The notes under the pieces: generated by a model
What the model was told of the DNA's origin: nothing
Databases searched by the model: none
Seen by the model: the letters and a program-made list of their open reading frames with translations, nothing else
Part shown: piece after piece, positions 35,125 to 43,632 of the stretch
Layout: each line of letters opens with the position of its first letter
Numbering within the stretch: the stretch's first letter is position 1
Origin: an uncultured Lachnospiraceae bacterium
GTDB lineage: Bacteria > Bacillota > Clostridia > Lachnospirales > Lachnospiraceae
DNA: 50,136 nt
Assembly: GCA_902788645.1 (NCBI GenBank)
Contig: CADAKW010000006.1
Location: forward strand, 1 to 50,136
Direction of reading: 5' to 3'
Translations under genes and position numbers: made by a program

Positions 35125-37023
35125 ATGTCTTACAACAAAAACAAACGAAAACAGCCACAGCAAGAGCAAAAATATCCTCTTGGGCTGCTGCTTCCAATCA
35201 TTGCCTTTCTCGCGATCATTCCTTTGATCACGATGATGCATAACTATCATACAAATCTGGAGCAGTTTGAATGGTACACCACATACGCTGACACCACAGA
35301 CTTTTTCTTATATTTCAAAATGGTCTGGATCATCATCGCCTGCGTATACGTGATCTTCTGCATGCTGTATCTGTTTTTTTCTGCGGAAAAGGATCCTCTG
35401 TGGATCAGACAGCTGATCCCTATGGCTGTATACTGTGCCCTGGCTTTATTATCAGCGATCGCCTCAAAGTATTCCAGCTTTTCTTTTTCCGGTATCTTTG
35501 AGCAGTTCGAGTCCGTGTGGGTTCTTGTGGGATACGGTCTTATGGTTTACTACAGCTTTTATATCATGCAGAATGAATCTGCTCTCAAACGTACCATGAA
35601 CTGGTTTATGATCGGTATTGCCGTCATGGCATTTTTAGGTCTTTCCCAGGTCTTCCGCCATGACTTTTTCCAGACAAGCTTCGGTCAGAGCCTGATCAAG
35701 CCATCTACTTATACCGATCCTCTGGTCTTTAATTTTGAGCCCGGCCGTCCCTATATGACCCTTTATAATCCCAACTATGTAGGATTTTATGTGGCATTGA
35801 CCGTGCCTGTATTACTGACACTTTTGTTCGCTGTTAAGAAACTCTGGCAACGTATTGCAAGTGCTTTACTGATCGTTGCGATGCTGCTGATCCTGTTTGG
35901 ATCACAGTCCCGTGCCGGTATCGTTGCTCTTATCTTCTCCCTCTTCGTCATGCTGTTATGTATGCGAAAGGTATTTATCAAAAACTGGAAGATCGGTGCT
36001 GCCGGTATTGTTCTGGTGGTCGCAGCATTCTTCTTAGTCAATAATATGAATGACAATGTCCTGATCAGCCGTCTGCAGGGTATGTTTACATCCGAGTCGG
36101 AATATTATGCTTTGAAAGACATCCAGACAAATGATAACGATGTCACCGTAGTATATCAGTCAGCTGATCAAAATGCTGCTGAAAACGGCAAGGTCACCAA
36201 GGAGGATAAGCTGGTGATCAAAATGCTTCAGGACTCCAAAGGAGCCGACTATTTCGAGCTTAAGGACGGGAACAAAAAGGATGTCCCATTTGCACTCTCC
36301 GAGGATGGTGTCAATTATGCCATCTCTGATCCCCGTTTTCCGTTTACCTTCTGTGTATCCCGTGATGACACCTTCCAGGGATTTATCCTGACGATCGATG
36401 GATATCAGTGGTATTTATCCAATCTGATGAACACGGAGGGACAGAAAGGTTACTACTGCCGTGGCGGCAACAGCGCCATGATGAAGCTTGCCCGTATCAC
36501 GGACAGTGTTCCGTATCTTGATAAGCACTATAAGCTTGCAAATATGCGTGGTTATATCTGGGACAGAACAATTCCTCTTCTGAAGAAATATTTCTTCCTC
36601 GGAAGTGGCCCCGATACATTTATCATCGCTTTTCCAAATAACGATTTAGTTGGCATGTACAACTCCGGTCATATCAACGAGCTGATCACAAAGCCTCACT
36701 GTATGTATCTGCAGGTAGGCGTGCAGACAGGAGTTCTTTCCCTGATCGCCCTGCTGATCTTCTTTGGATGGTACCTGATCGATTCTCTGTTGATCTACTG
36801 GAGATGTCATTACTCTGAATATATGACATTTATCGGAGTCGGTATTTTAGGTGCTGTGATCGGTTATCTGATCCTCTCTCTGACGAACGACTCCTGTGTC
36901 GCATTGTCACCGATCTTCTATACACTGATCGGTATCGGGCTTGGTGTTAATCACAAGATCCGAAAAGACATGGCATTTGTTTTTGAAAAACAAAAACAAA
37001 AAAAGCAGGAAATAATAACATAG
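35125..37023 (+). CDS. O-antigen ligase/polymerase-fold membrane protein with a large extracytoplasmic insert
   Basis: A 632-residue polytopic membrane protein of the WaaL/Wzy-C (RfaL) superfamily. Known members join or polymerise lipid-linked glycans outside the membrane. GGAGGA at 35115-35120 fixes ATG 35125. About eleven to twelve helices are visible. The family signature FGSQSRAG lies near residue 256 and a conserved GSGPDTF near 492. Between them an unusually long soluble segment (about 322-460) is inserted. This seems to be a monoderm without LPS, so a role as Wzy-like polymerase or as a ligase to another carrier is more likely than O-antigen ligation. It is co-transcribed with the next glycosyltransferase. 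Confidence 0.85.
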   Translation: MSYNKNKRKQPQQEQKYPLGLLLPIIAFLAIIPLITMMHNYHTNLEQFEWYTTYADTTDFFLYFKMVWIIIACVYVIFCMLYLFFSAEKDPLWIRQLIPMAVYCALALLSAIASKYSSFSFSGIFEQFESVWVLVGYGLMVYYSFYIMQNESALKRTMNWFMIGIAVMAFLGLSQVFRHDFFQTSFGQSLIKPSTYTDPLVFNFEPGRPYMTLYNPNYVGFYVALTVPVLLTLLFAVKKLWQRIASALLIVAMLLILFGSQSRAGIVALIFSLFVMLLCMRKVFIKNWKIGAAGIVLVVAAFFLVNNMNDNVLISRLQGMFTSESEYYALKDIQTNDNDVTVVYQSADQNAAENGKVTKEDKLVIKMLQDSKGADYFELKDGNKKDVPFALSEDGVNYAISDPRFPFTFCVSRDDTFQGFILTIDGYQWYLSNLMNTEGQKGYYCRGGNSAMMKLARITDSVPYLDKHYKLANMRGYIWDRTIPLLKKYFFLGSGPDTFIIAFPNNDLVGMYNSGHINELITKPHCMYLQVGVQTGVLSLIALLIFFGWYLIDSLLIYWRCHYSEYMTFIGVGILGAVIGYLILSLTNDSCVALSPIFYTLIGIGLGVNHKIRKDMAFVFEKQKQKKQEIIT

Positions 37024-37039
37024 AAAGGAAGATGCCTAT

Positions 37040-38146
37040 ATGAATGCACAAAAGGTCAGCTTTATTATATGCACGGACAGCGAATCTGCATTTCATGAAT
37101 GTGAGATCTATATCAAACAACTGGAAATACCAGAGGGGTTTGTAGTCAACATACTCCCGATCCGTGGTGCAAACTCCATGGCTGAGGGATACAATGCAGG
37201 TATGCTCCAGACCGATGCAAAGTACAAAGTATATCTTCATCAGGATGCCCTGATCCTCAATAGGCACTTTCTTTTGGATACCCTGGCGATCTTTCAGGAA
37301 AATCCGCAGATCGGTATGATCGGCATGGTGGGGACAAAACAGCTTCATAAAAACGGCTGTATCTGGTCCAATCCCATGAGAACCGGAGCCCTTCGTTCCC
37401 ATCTGATCACCACGGCAGATGAATATTTTGATATTCCTATTCCCGAGGGACGTGCGTTCACCCCTGTGGAAGCCGTTGACGGTCTTTTAATGATGACGCA
37501 GCAGGATTTTCTGTGGCGCTCCGATCTGTTCACCGGTTGGGATTTCTATGATCTGGCACAGTGTCAGGAGTTCCTCCGGGCCGGTTATCGCATTGCCGTA
37601 CCATATCAGGAGACCCCATGGGTACTCCATGACAGTGGAGCACAGAATCTAAAGGACTATCACACATACCGGAAAACCTATCTGGAAGAATACTGCCCGG
37701 ACAATCAGGTGGAAATTGATGCCTGCACCCGTTTTATTGCTACACAGGCAGAAGCTTCGCCTCAGAAAGCTGCCGGGAAAGATACCGCTGTGGATACGCT
37801 CCTTTCCCTGATCCATGATAGAAAATATGACGAAGCCCTTCATTTTACCCAGGAGAATCTGTCCCAGAATCAGGACAATGAATTATTCTGTATCCTGACG
37901 GTTTTCCTGCAGATCTACCAGCAGGAAAAAGATGCAGGGATCCACGAGGTATTTATCCCTCTGGAATCAAAGGAACAAAATGTTGACTGGCTTCCTTTAC
38001 ATTACCAGCGGATCTGCCGCTACCTGTGGCGGATGGAAAACAATCTTCCGGAGGAGTATCAAAAGGAAGCTCAGGATTATTTTACACGCTGGCACGTATC
38101 AAAGACTGCCTGCGACCGTATCCGCATCCTTTGTCTGCCGGAGTAA
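37040..38146 (+). CDS. StrF-like glycosyltransferase with helical C-terminal domain
   Basis: A 368-residue protein. The N-terminal 235 residues resemble the StrF-type GT-A domain (family 2 relative): VSFIICTDSESAF, RGANSMAEGYNAG, YLHQDALILN with the acidic metal site, VDGLLMMTQ and FYDLAQCQEFLRAG with WVLHDSG. The remaining 130 residues are helical and look like TPR-type repeats. AAAGGAAG precedes ATG 37040, 16 bases after the ligase-like gene. It probably acts with that protein on the same glycan. Sugar specificity is not visible. Confidence 0.85.
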   Translation: MNAQKVSFIICTDSESAFHECEIYIKQLEIPEGFVVNILPIRGANSMAEGYNAGMLQTDAKYKVYLHQDALILNRHFLLDTLAIFQENPQIGMIGMVGTKQLHKNGCIWSNPMRTGALRSHLITTADEYFDIPIPEGRAFTPVEAVDGLLMMTQQDFLWRSDLFTGWDFYDLAQCQEFLRAGYRIAVPYQETPWVLHDSGAQNLKDYHTYRKTYLEEYCPDNQVEIDACTRFIATQAEASPQKAAGKDTAVDTLLSLIHDRKYDEALHFTQENLSQNQDNELFCILTVFLQIYQQEKDAGIHEVFIPLESKEQNVDWLPLHYQRICRYLWRMENNLPEEYQKEAQDYFTRWHVSKTACDRIRILCLPE

Positions 38147-38170
38147 AAACAGTAAAAACCAGTATAAAAA

Positions 38171-38211
38171 GAAGATTGTCAGATATGAATATTCTGACAA
38201 TCTTCTTTTTT
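38171..38211. terminator. Strong bidirectional terminator
   Basis: GAAGATTGTCAGA (38171-38183) and TCTGACAATCTTC (38193-38205) form a perfect 13-base stem flanked by AAAAA and TTTTTT. It ends the plus-strand glycan pair and, read on the other strand, the minus-strand ABC transporter operon. Confidence 0.92.
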
Positions 38212-38249
38212 ATTTATCCTTTTCGTATACCAAACCTTCTACTTCCGTT

Positions 38250-40859
38250 TTATCCCTGGTTCTCTTTTCTTTGTTTTCCCCTGCTGCATAACAGACACAG
38301 CACATAAACAATTGCCGCCGTGATCACAATCTTCTCTGCCGGCCAGGCAAAGCAGATTCCTCCGGTTCCATCGGCAAATCCACCATCCTGATTCAAAAAT
38401 ACTTCAATAAACAGATAGCTCAGACCATAGCCTGTACCAACACCGGCCAAAATTGCCGCCAGACAGGTTACGGCCTTTTCCAGGATCAGCATTTTCTGCA
38501 TCTGTCCCTTTGACATTCCGGCTACGGACAACAGATAAAACTCTTCCTGCCGCATAGTCATCCCCGCTGCGGTTACATTGAATATCTGCAGCAGGCATAC
38601 AAACAAAATAAAAATGCCGATTCCTATGCCTCCCTTCTCCAACAGCTCCATCTCCCGTTTTGTGTTCCCCTTGTCCTCATCGTACCACGACAGATCACCG
38701 TTTCCGTCCCGGTCGGATACCAAAACAAAGTTTACATCGGCAGACTTTGCATTCAGTTCTTTAATGTAAGCAGCCAGATCTTTTCCTGCCTCTCTGATAT
38801 CACGTTCAATGCCAATATATACTGAACCGGTACCTGTCTTATTCTTGTCCGTAAATGCCACAACACCCGTGCTATACAGATCATAGGTCTTATCGGCCAT
38901 AAGTACACCTACATTACGTCCCCCTGCCAGCCACTCGTCCATCAGATATGCCGAATTATACGTGTCCTCTTTAATGATGGCCTGGATTGGAAGCTGTACG
39001 ACATTGCCACGGTCTACCTCAATCTGCTCCAACACCATCTTCATGTAATATGCTCCCGTAATATGATCACTTCCCCAGCTCCTGATCATATCCTGATAGT
39101 CCTGTATAGGATATCCTGTTTTCTTCGTCAGTTGTTCTGCTTTCATCCAATATTTATTAAGTCTCTTTTTATATTTACGATATCCGGCTGACTTTTTTGG
39201 TAACCATTCATCTTGAGGCGGTGACGGTTCCTCTCCCAGCTTTTTCTCGATCAGCTTTAACTGACTGACGACCCGGTTACATGCCTCATTGGTCAATACC
39301 GGAAGCTTATCGCCCACCTTATAGTCGGTAAGACGTATATCCTCCTTGACCGCATTTCCATCCTCATCCTTGGGATTATATTTATAATCACATAAAATGA
39401 TACCATTTTCCTTTACCATATTATCATAGTCAATCTCTCCCGATACAATCTGACTCTTTATGGTATCCAGATGCTTCCGGTCATATCCTATTGCCGTCAG
39501 ATAGCCGTACCAGTCATCATCCCCTGCATACTTAAAATGCTCTTTCTGACGATAATCAGGAAGATACAGATTTCCCGGACGATAAAGTCCTGCCTTTTTT
39601 ACCCCCTTCAGCCCGGACACATCCTGACAGATCTTCTCTTTTTCTGCCACGGAACAGTTTCCCTTCACTTCAATGGCTTCCGTATATTCTACATGAGTTC
39701 CCTGGGTACTGTTCTCATAGGTGGAATACGTTGTCTCCACACTGCTGAAAACAACGGAAAATAATACCATACTGATAAAAAGACCGATAAACATATAGAT
39801 CTGACTTCCCGGATTACGGGTCATATTCCGCACCGCATATTCCCACTCCACACCAAAAATTCTTCCAAATAAATGACTGACAGGATGACGTTCCCCCTTT
39901 TTCTTCGTCTTTCCTCTGCGCAAACCATATACACCACCACGCAGTGTATCCTGAACAGACCGGTTTCCCGCCTGTCTCGCCGGCTCCATCAAAGCAAGAA
40001 GTGTCACGCCGATGCAGAGCAGGCAGCTGTATAAAACAGCCAAAGGATAAAAATGAAACCTTGCCGGTACCTGGAGCATCAGACAGTCGTTGATCCATCC
40101 CTGACAGCTTCGTAACAGAGCAAATCCTATCCCCGTTCCCAAAACGGTACTGACAAGTGTCAACAGTATCCCTTCCACGGCCAGCATAAAGGAGAGCTGT
40201 CCCTTTGACATACCCACACACCGTAACACCCCATACTCTTTCATGCGCTCCAGCACCGGAAGCATCATGGTATTGCGGATCACTAACATAACAAAGGAGG
40301 CAAACAGGGCACCAATCATCGCCACGATTGCATTGCCTGCCGATCTTGCCATGCTGTCTTCCTCTGTTCCCTGCCCCATATGAGCCGCAATGTCAGAATT
40401 GACACGCACCGTATATCCCGTATCCTTCTCTATCTGACTGGCACATCCCTGCAGATCGGATTGATCCTTCGCACCCACATAAAGGATATAATACACTTGC
40501 TTTTTTTCATTTCCCCCATCATCGATATAATCAGTATATCCTTTTTTTAGGTATGTCTCCCGTACTTCCGGAAGCTTATCGAGCTTCTTCTGCATCCGGC
40601 GGTAATCCTCCGGCTTCCACTCATCATCCCCATCAAGCGCAGTTGCCCCTACCGGGAAATCATCCATCTCCATCTCGCAGCCATGCTGCTCCACCATAGC
40701 CGATTCATAACCATAATTCATGATGGTAAACCCAACGGTAATACTGCAATAGCATAAGATCACGGAAATCGTGATCGCCAGCAGGGAATATAAAGTCTCC
40801 AACGGATGCTTCCTGCGATACCGAAATACCAATGTCAGATAATAACCAAGCTGCTTCAT
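38250..40859 (-). CDS. FtsX-type ABC transporter permease, large double-unit form
   Basis: An 869-residue permease with two FtsX/MacB units and about eight helices: one at 25-48, an extracytoplasmic domain (about 50-170), three helices (about 175-292), a cytoplasmic loop, a helix at 355-378, a very large extracytoplasmic domain (about 380-745) and three final helices. The FtsX coupling regions LERMKEYGVLRCVGMSKGQ and EFYLLSVAGMSKGQ are visible. Such permeases move or release peptides, lipids or lipid II-binding antibiotics rather than importing nutrients. It starts four bases after the ATPase stop, with GGAGG. With the linked kinase and regulator it forms a Bce-like module, although BceB itself is smaller and has ten helices. 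Confidence 0.88.
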   Translation of the reverse strand: MKQLGYYLTLVFRYRRKHPLETLYSLLAITISVILCYCSITVGFTIMNYGYESAMVEQHGCEMEMDDFPVGATALDGDDEWKPEDYRRMQKKLDKLPEVRETYLKKGYTDYIDDGGNEKKQVYYILYVGAKDQSDLQGCASQIEKDTGYTVRVNSDIAAHMGQGTEEDSMARSAGNAIVAMIGALFASFVMLVIRNTMMLPVLERMKEYGVLRCVGMSKGQLSFMLAVEGILLTLVSTVLGTGIGFALLRSCQGWINDCLMLQVPARFHFYPLAVLYSCLLCIGVTLLALMEPARQAGNRSVQDTLRGGVYGLRRGKTKKKGERHPVSHLFGRIFGVEWEYAVRNMTRNPGSQIYMFIGLFISMVLFSVVFSSVETTYSTYENSTQGTHVEYTEAIEVKGNCSVAEKEKICQDVSGLKGVKKAGLYRPGNLYLPDYRQKEHFKYAGDDDWYGYLTAIGYDRKHLDTIKSQIVSGEIDYDNMVKENGIILCDYKYNPKDEDGNAVKEDIRLTDYKVGDKLPVLTNEACNRVVSQLKLIEKKLGEEPSPPQDEWLPKKSAGYRKYKKRLNKYWMKAEQLTKKTGYPIQDYQDMIRSWGSDHITGAYYMKMVLEQIEVDRGNVVQLPIQAIIKEDTYNSAYLMDEWLAGGRNVGVLMADKTYDLYSTGVVAFTDKNKTGTGSVYIGIERDIREAGKDLAAYIKELNAKSADVNFVLVSDRDGNGDLSWYDEDKGNTKREMELLEKGGIGIGIFILFVCLLQIFNVTAAGMTMRQEEFYLLSVAGMSKGQMQKMLILEKAVTCLAAILAGVGTGYGLSYLFIEVFLNQDGGFADGTGGICFAWPAEKIVITAAIVYVLCLLCSRGKQRKENQG

Positions 40860-40862
40860 ATC

Positions 40863-41612
40863 TTACACCTCCTCTTCCGTGGACGGTGCCTGTTCCTTTG
40901 TATCACTGTAAAGAATATCCGAAGAGAGTGCATGCTTTACCCTGGCATCCGATATGATCACTCCATCCGACAATGTGATCACTCTGTCTGCCATGGAAGC
41001 AATCCCCGGATCATGTGTCACCACGATAAGTGTCAACGAAAATTGCTCCACCGCCTGCTTTAATAATGCCATCACCTCCAATCCGTTTTGATGGTCCAGA
41101 TTGCCGGTTGGTTCATCAGCCAAAAGCAGACTGGGATGATTGGCCAGTGCCCTGCCTATGGCAACGCGCTGCTTCTGTCCCCCCGACAATTCCTCCGGCA
41201 GATGATATTTTCTGTCTTCCAGTTCCAAAATCTTCAGAAGCTGTCCCAAATATTCTTTGTCCATCTGTTTTCCGTCAAGCCGTACCGGAAGCTGGATATT
41301 TTCCTCCACATTTAAGACAGGAACCAGATTATATTCCTGAAAAACAAATCCAATCCTTCTTCTTCGAAAAACTGCCTTTTGTTTTTCTTTCATGCCCAAT
41401 ACATCTTCGTCCTCCAGCTTAACCGTTCCCTCCTGGGCATCATCCATCGTCCCCAGCAGGTGAAGCAGTGTCGATTTTCCGGAACCGCTGGCCCCTGTCA
41501 CTGCTACAAATTCCCCTCTCTCCATGGAAAAGCTCACATGATCCAGCGCTGTCAACTGGTTTTCTTTTTTTCCGTAAATCCTGGTAAGATCCTTTACTTC
41601 TAAAAAAGCCAT
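40863..41612 (-). CDS. ABC transporter ATP-binding protein (LolD/MacB/BceA type)
   Basis: A 249-residue ATPase that powers the adjacent permease. Walker A GASGSGKST (40-48), Q-loop FVFQEYN, signature LSGGQKQR (142-149), Walker B LLLADEP (163-168 region), D-loop NLD and the switch histidine (VTHD) are all present. ATG 41612 opens MAFLEVKDLT behind GGAGG; a frame to 41636 has a weaker site. The gene is separated from the kinase gene by 118 bases that contain a BceR-like box, so the transporter pair is likely induced by the two-component system. Confidence 0.95.
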   Translation of the reverse strand: MAFLEVKDLTRIYGKKENQLTALDHVSFSMERGEFVAVTGASGSGKSTLLHLLGTMDDAQEGTVKLEDEDVLGMKEKQKAVFRRRRIGFVFQEYNLVPVLNVEENIQLPVRLDGKQMDKEYLGQLLKILELEDRKYHLPEELSGGQKQRVAIGRALANHPSLLLADEPTGNLDHQNGLEVMALLKQAVEQFSLTLIVVTHDPGIASMADRVITLSDGVIISDARVKHALSSDILYSDTKEQAPSTEEEV

Positions 41613-41681
41613 ATTTTCCTCCATCCTTTCTCTCAACTTATATATTCATCGTACCAGAACCTTCTTACATTCCCATGAATC

Positions 41682-41705
41682 ATATCTTACAGTTTTGTAA
41701 GATAT
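41682..41705. promoter_or_regulatory. BceR-like operator ahead of the ABC transporter
   Basis: ATATCTTACA (41682-41691) and TGTAAGATAT (41696-41705) form a perfect 10-base inverted repeat with a four-base spacer. Its core matches the consensus TnACA-N4-TGTAA described for BceR-like regulators exactly. It lies about 70 bases upstream of the ATPase start, as expected for an activator site. Confidence 0.72.
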
Positions 41706-41730
41706 AACATTTTCCCAATCTTTTCCGAGC

Positions 41731-42804
41731 TTATGAAAGCCTGAATACCGCTTCAAACCTTGTATACGTCGGCATTTCTACGCTGCTGTATGCCACCAGC
41801 GTTCCATCCTGCCTCTCAATGATCTCCCGCGCCAGGGATAAACCGATCCCTACACCTTTATGCTCCCTTTCCCTGGCTCCTCTCACCTGATAAAAACGGT
41901 TGAATATCTTTGGCAGCTCCTCCGCCGGAATCCCCGGCCCCCGGTCCATGATCTGTACCGTCAATGCCATCTGGGTCTTTTCCCACCTGATCAGTATTTC
42001 CCCCTCCTGTGGACTAAATTCACAGCAGTTTTTGATGAGATTCTGAAATGCCTCCGTCAGCCATTCCTTCTCACAATAAAAGCTGCACGCTTTAGGTCCC
42101 TGAAACCGAATATTTAATTTTTTGTCCGGAAAGCTGCAGACCACTCTTTTGGCACATTCCCTGAGCATTACCTCCAGATCATTGTCTGTCTTTTCAACCG
42201 GAAGCATCCCTGATTCCAGCTGTGTGAGCTTCAACAGCCCCATAACCAGCCAATGTATCCTCTCTACCTGTTCCTGTGCCTGCAGTACCATATGATGCAG
42301 CTTATCCTCCGTCAGATTGCGTTCAAATATCTCCAGGAAAACCTGCAGCGCAGCAAGAGGTGTCTTGATCTGATGCGAAATATCTGTCATCATCTCCTTC
42401 AGATATTTCTGCTCCTGTGCATGACTGATCTCCCTGTGTCCCAGCACAGAAACACTCTCCAGCACACGACTCTCCAGTCTGCCCACTGCTCCTTCCTCCA
42501 ACGGATGAACCAGCCTCTTTCTCCAGATATCCTTTGAACTTCTCTGATCGGAATCTAAGGAGCTTTCAGCCAATATTTCATCAAATACATCTCCCACCCG
42601 GTCGATCTGACGGCACAGCTGGTGCAGTGACAGGCATCCATAAATCCACAAACAGACAAACGCTGCCGCTGCCGCCGCAAAAAAACTATAATCTACGGAG
42701 AACCCTCCGGGATATCTGCTGATCAGAAAGATCACAACTGCACCGCAGCCTGCTGACAAAAGGCTTTCCCATAAATATCGTTTCACACATCTTTCCTGAA
42801 ACAT
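41731..42804 (-). CDS. Intramembrane-sensing histidine kinase (BceS-like)
   Basis: A 357-residue kinase. Two N-terminal helices (about 13-29 and 40-60) are joined by only about ten outside residues, the layout of intramembrane-sensing kinases that get their signal from a linked ABC transporter. The dimerisation and phosphorylation box DISHQIKTPL places the phosphorylated His at 144. The ATPase domain shows the N box FQNLIKNCCEFS, G1 DRGPGIP and G2 GVGIGLSLA. It starts five bases after the regulator gene with AAAGG. It likely senses transporter activity against a peptide antibiotic. Confidence 0.92.
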   Translation of the reverse strand: MFQERCVKRYLWESLLSAGCGAVVIFLISRYPGGFSVDYSFFAAAAAAFVCLWIYGCLSLHQLCRQIDRVGDVFDEILAESSLDSDQRSSKDIWRKRLVHPLEEGAVGRLESRVLESVSVLGHREISHAQEQKYLKEMMTDISHQIKTPLAALQVFLEIFERNLTEDKLHHMVLQAQEQVERIHWLVMGLLKLTQLESGMLPVEKTDNDLEVMLRECAKRVVCSFPDKKLNIRFQGPKACSFYCEKEWLTEAFQNLIKNCCEFSPQEGEILIRWEKTQMALTVQIMDRGPGIPAEELPKIFNRFYQVRGAREREHKGVGIGLSLAREIIERQDGTLVAYSSVEMPTYTRFEAVFRLS

Positions 42805-42809
42805 TTATT

Positions 42810-43541
42810 TTACCTTTCCTTTCCATCATCCACCGGTTCCATCCGGTAGCCTACTCCACGAACCGTCGTAATATAAGATTGTTCCCCCTCAAAATCAAGC
42901 TTCTGCCGCAGACGCCTCATATAAACCGACAGGGTATTGTCATCAACAAAAGCTTCATCCACAGACCATAACTGCTCCATGAGCTGCTCTCTCGTCAGGA
43001 TCTGTCCCACATGATGGATCATTATCTGAAAAAGTCTGTATTCGCTTTTTGTCAATTCGACTCTGGTACTATCCCGGTACAGACTCATCTCCTTTTCGTT
43101 GAAATATAATCTGCCGTTCCGATATATCCCCTGCTCTGCACCGGCGTTCCTTGTCTCCCTCCGCTCCTTTTCAGTATATTTTCTGGTATTTGCCCGGATA
43201 CGGGCCACAAGCTCCTTGGTCCGAAAGGGCTTCGTCACATAATCATCCCCATACTGTAATCCATGCACCACATTTCCCTCGTCCTCCAATGCTGTCAGAA
43301 AAATTACCGGTACATCACTTTTCTCCGATTTCAGCCATTGACATAAAGAAAAACCATCCCCATCCGGCAGCATTACATCCAGCAGTACCAGATCAATCTC
43401 CTGTTTATTCTTTCTCCAGAACCGTTTTGCCGAACCGCAGTCTGCTGCCTGTGTCACCTGCATTCCTTCCCCTTCCAGCACATATACTGTCCCCATGGCT
43501 AATGCCGCATCATCTTCTACAAATAATATCCTCGTTGCCAT
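42810..43541 (-). CDS. OmpR-family response regulator (BceR-like)
   Basis: A 243-residue regulator with a full receiver: acidic pair VEDD (9-11), phosphoacceptor Asp55 (LLDVMLPDGDG), Thr83 and Lys104 (TKPF). The winged helix-turn-helix includes VELTKSEYRLFQIMI, LTREQLMEQLW, DNTLSVYMRRLRQKL and GVGYRME. ATG 43541 has GGAG eight bases upstream; the longer frame to 43619 runs into a terminator stem. It probably binds the inverted repeat at 41682-41705 and switches on the ABC transporter genes. Confidence 0.94.
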   Translation of the reverse strand: MATRILFVEDDAALAMGTVYVLEGEGMQVTQAADCGSAKRFWRKNKQEIDLVLLDVMLPDGDGFSLCQWLKSEKSDVPVIFLTALEDEGNVVHGLQYGDDYVTKPFRTKELVARIRANTRKYTEKERRETRNAGAEQGIYRNGRLYFNEKEMSLYRDSTRVELTKSEYRLFQIMIHHVGQILTREQLMEQLWSVDEAFVDDNTLSVYMRRLRQKLDFEGEQSYITTVRGVGYRMEPVDDGKER

Positions 43542-43580
43542 TGTCCATTCTCCTTTTGCAAGAACTATTGATATAAACAA

Positions 43581-43623
43581 AAAAGTGAGTTTTTGCAGTG
43601 ATAAGCTCCAAAAACTCACTTTT
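43581..43623. terminator. Bidirectional terminator after the cps operon
   Basis: AAAAGTGAGTTTTTG (43581-43595) and CAAAAACTCACTTTT (43609-43623) form a perfect 15-base stem. On the minus strand it is followed by more Ts and separates the cps operon from the two-component/ABC operon. A promoter for the latter must lie inside or just after the stem; I could not assign one. Confidence 0.88.
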
Positions 43624-43632
43624 CAATCATAC

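Noticed and set aside
38250..40859. Calling the large permease BceB
   Set aside because: It is over 200 residues longer, with two outer domains and about eight helices instead of ten.
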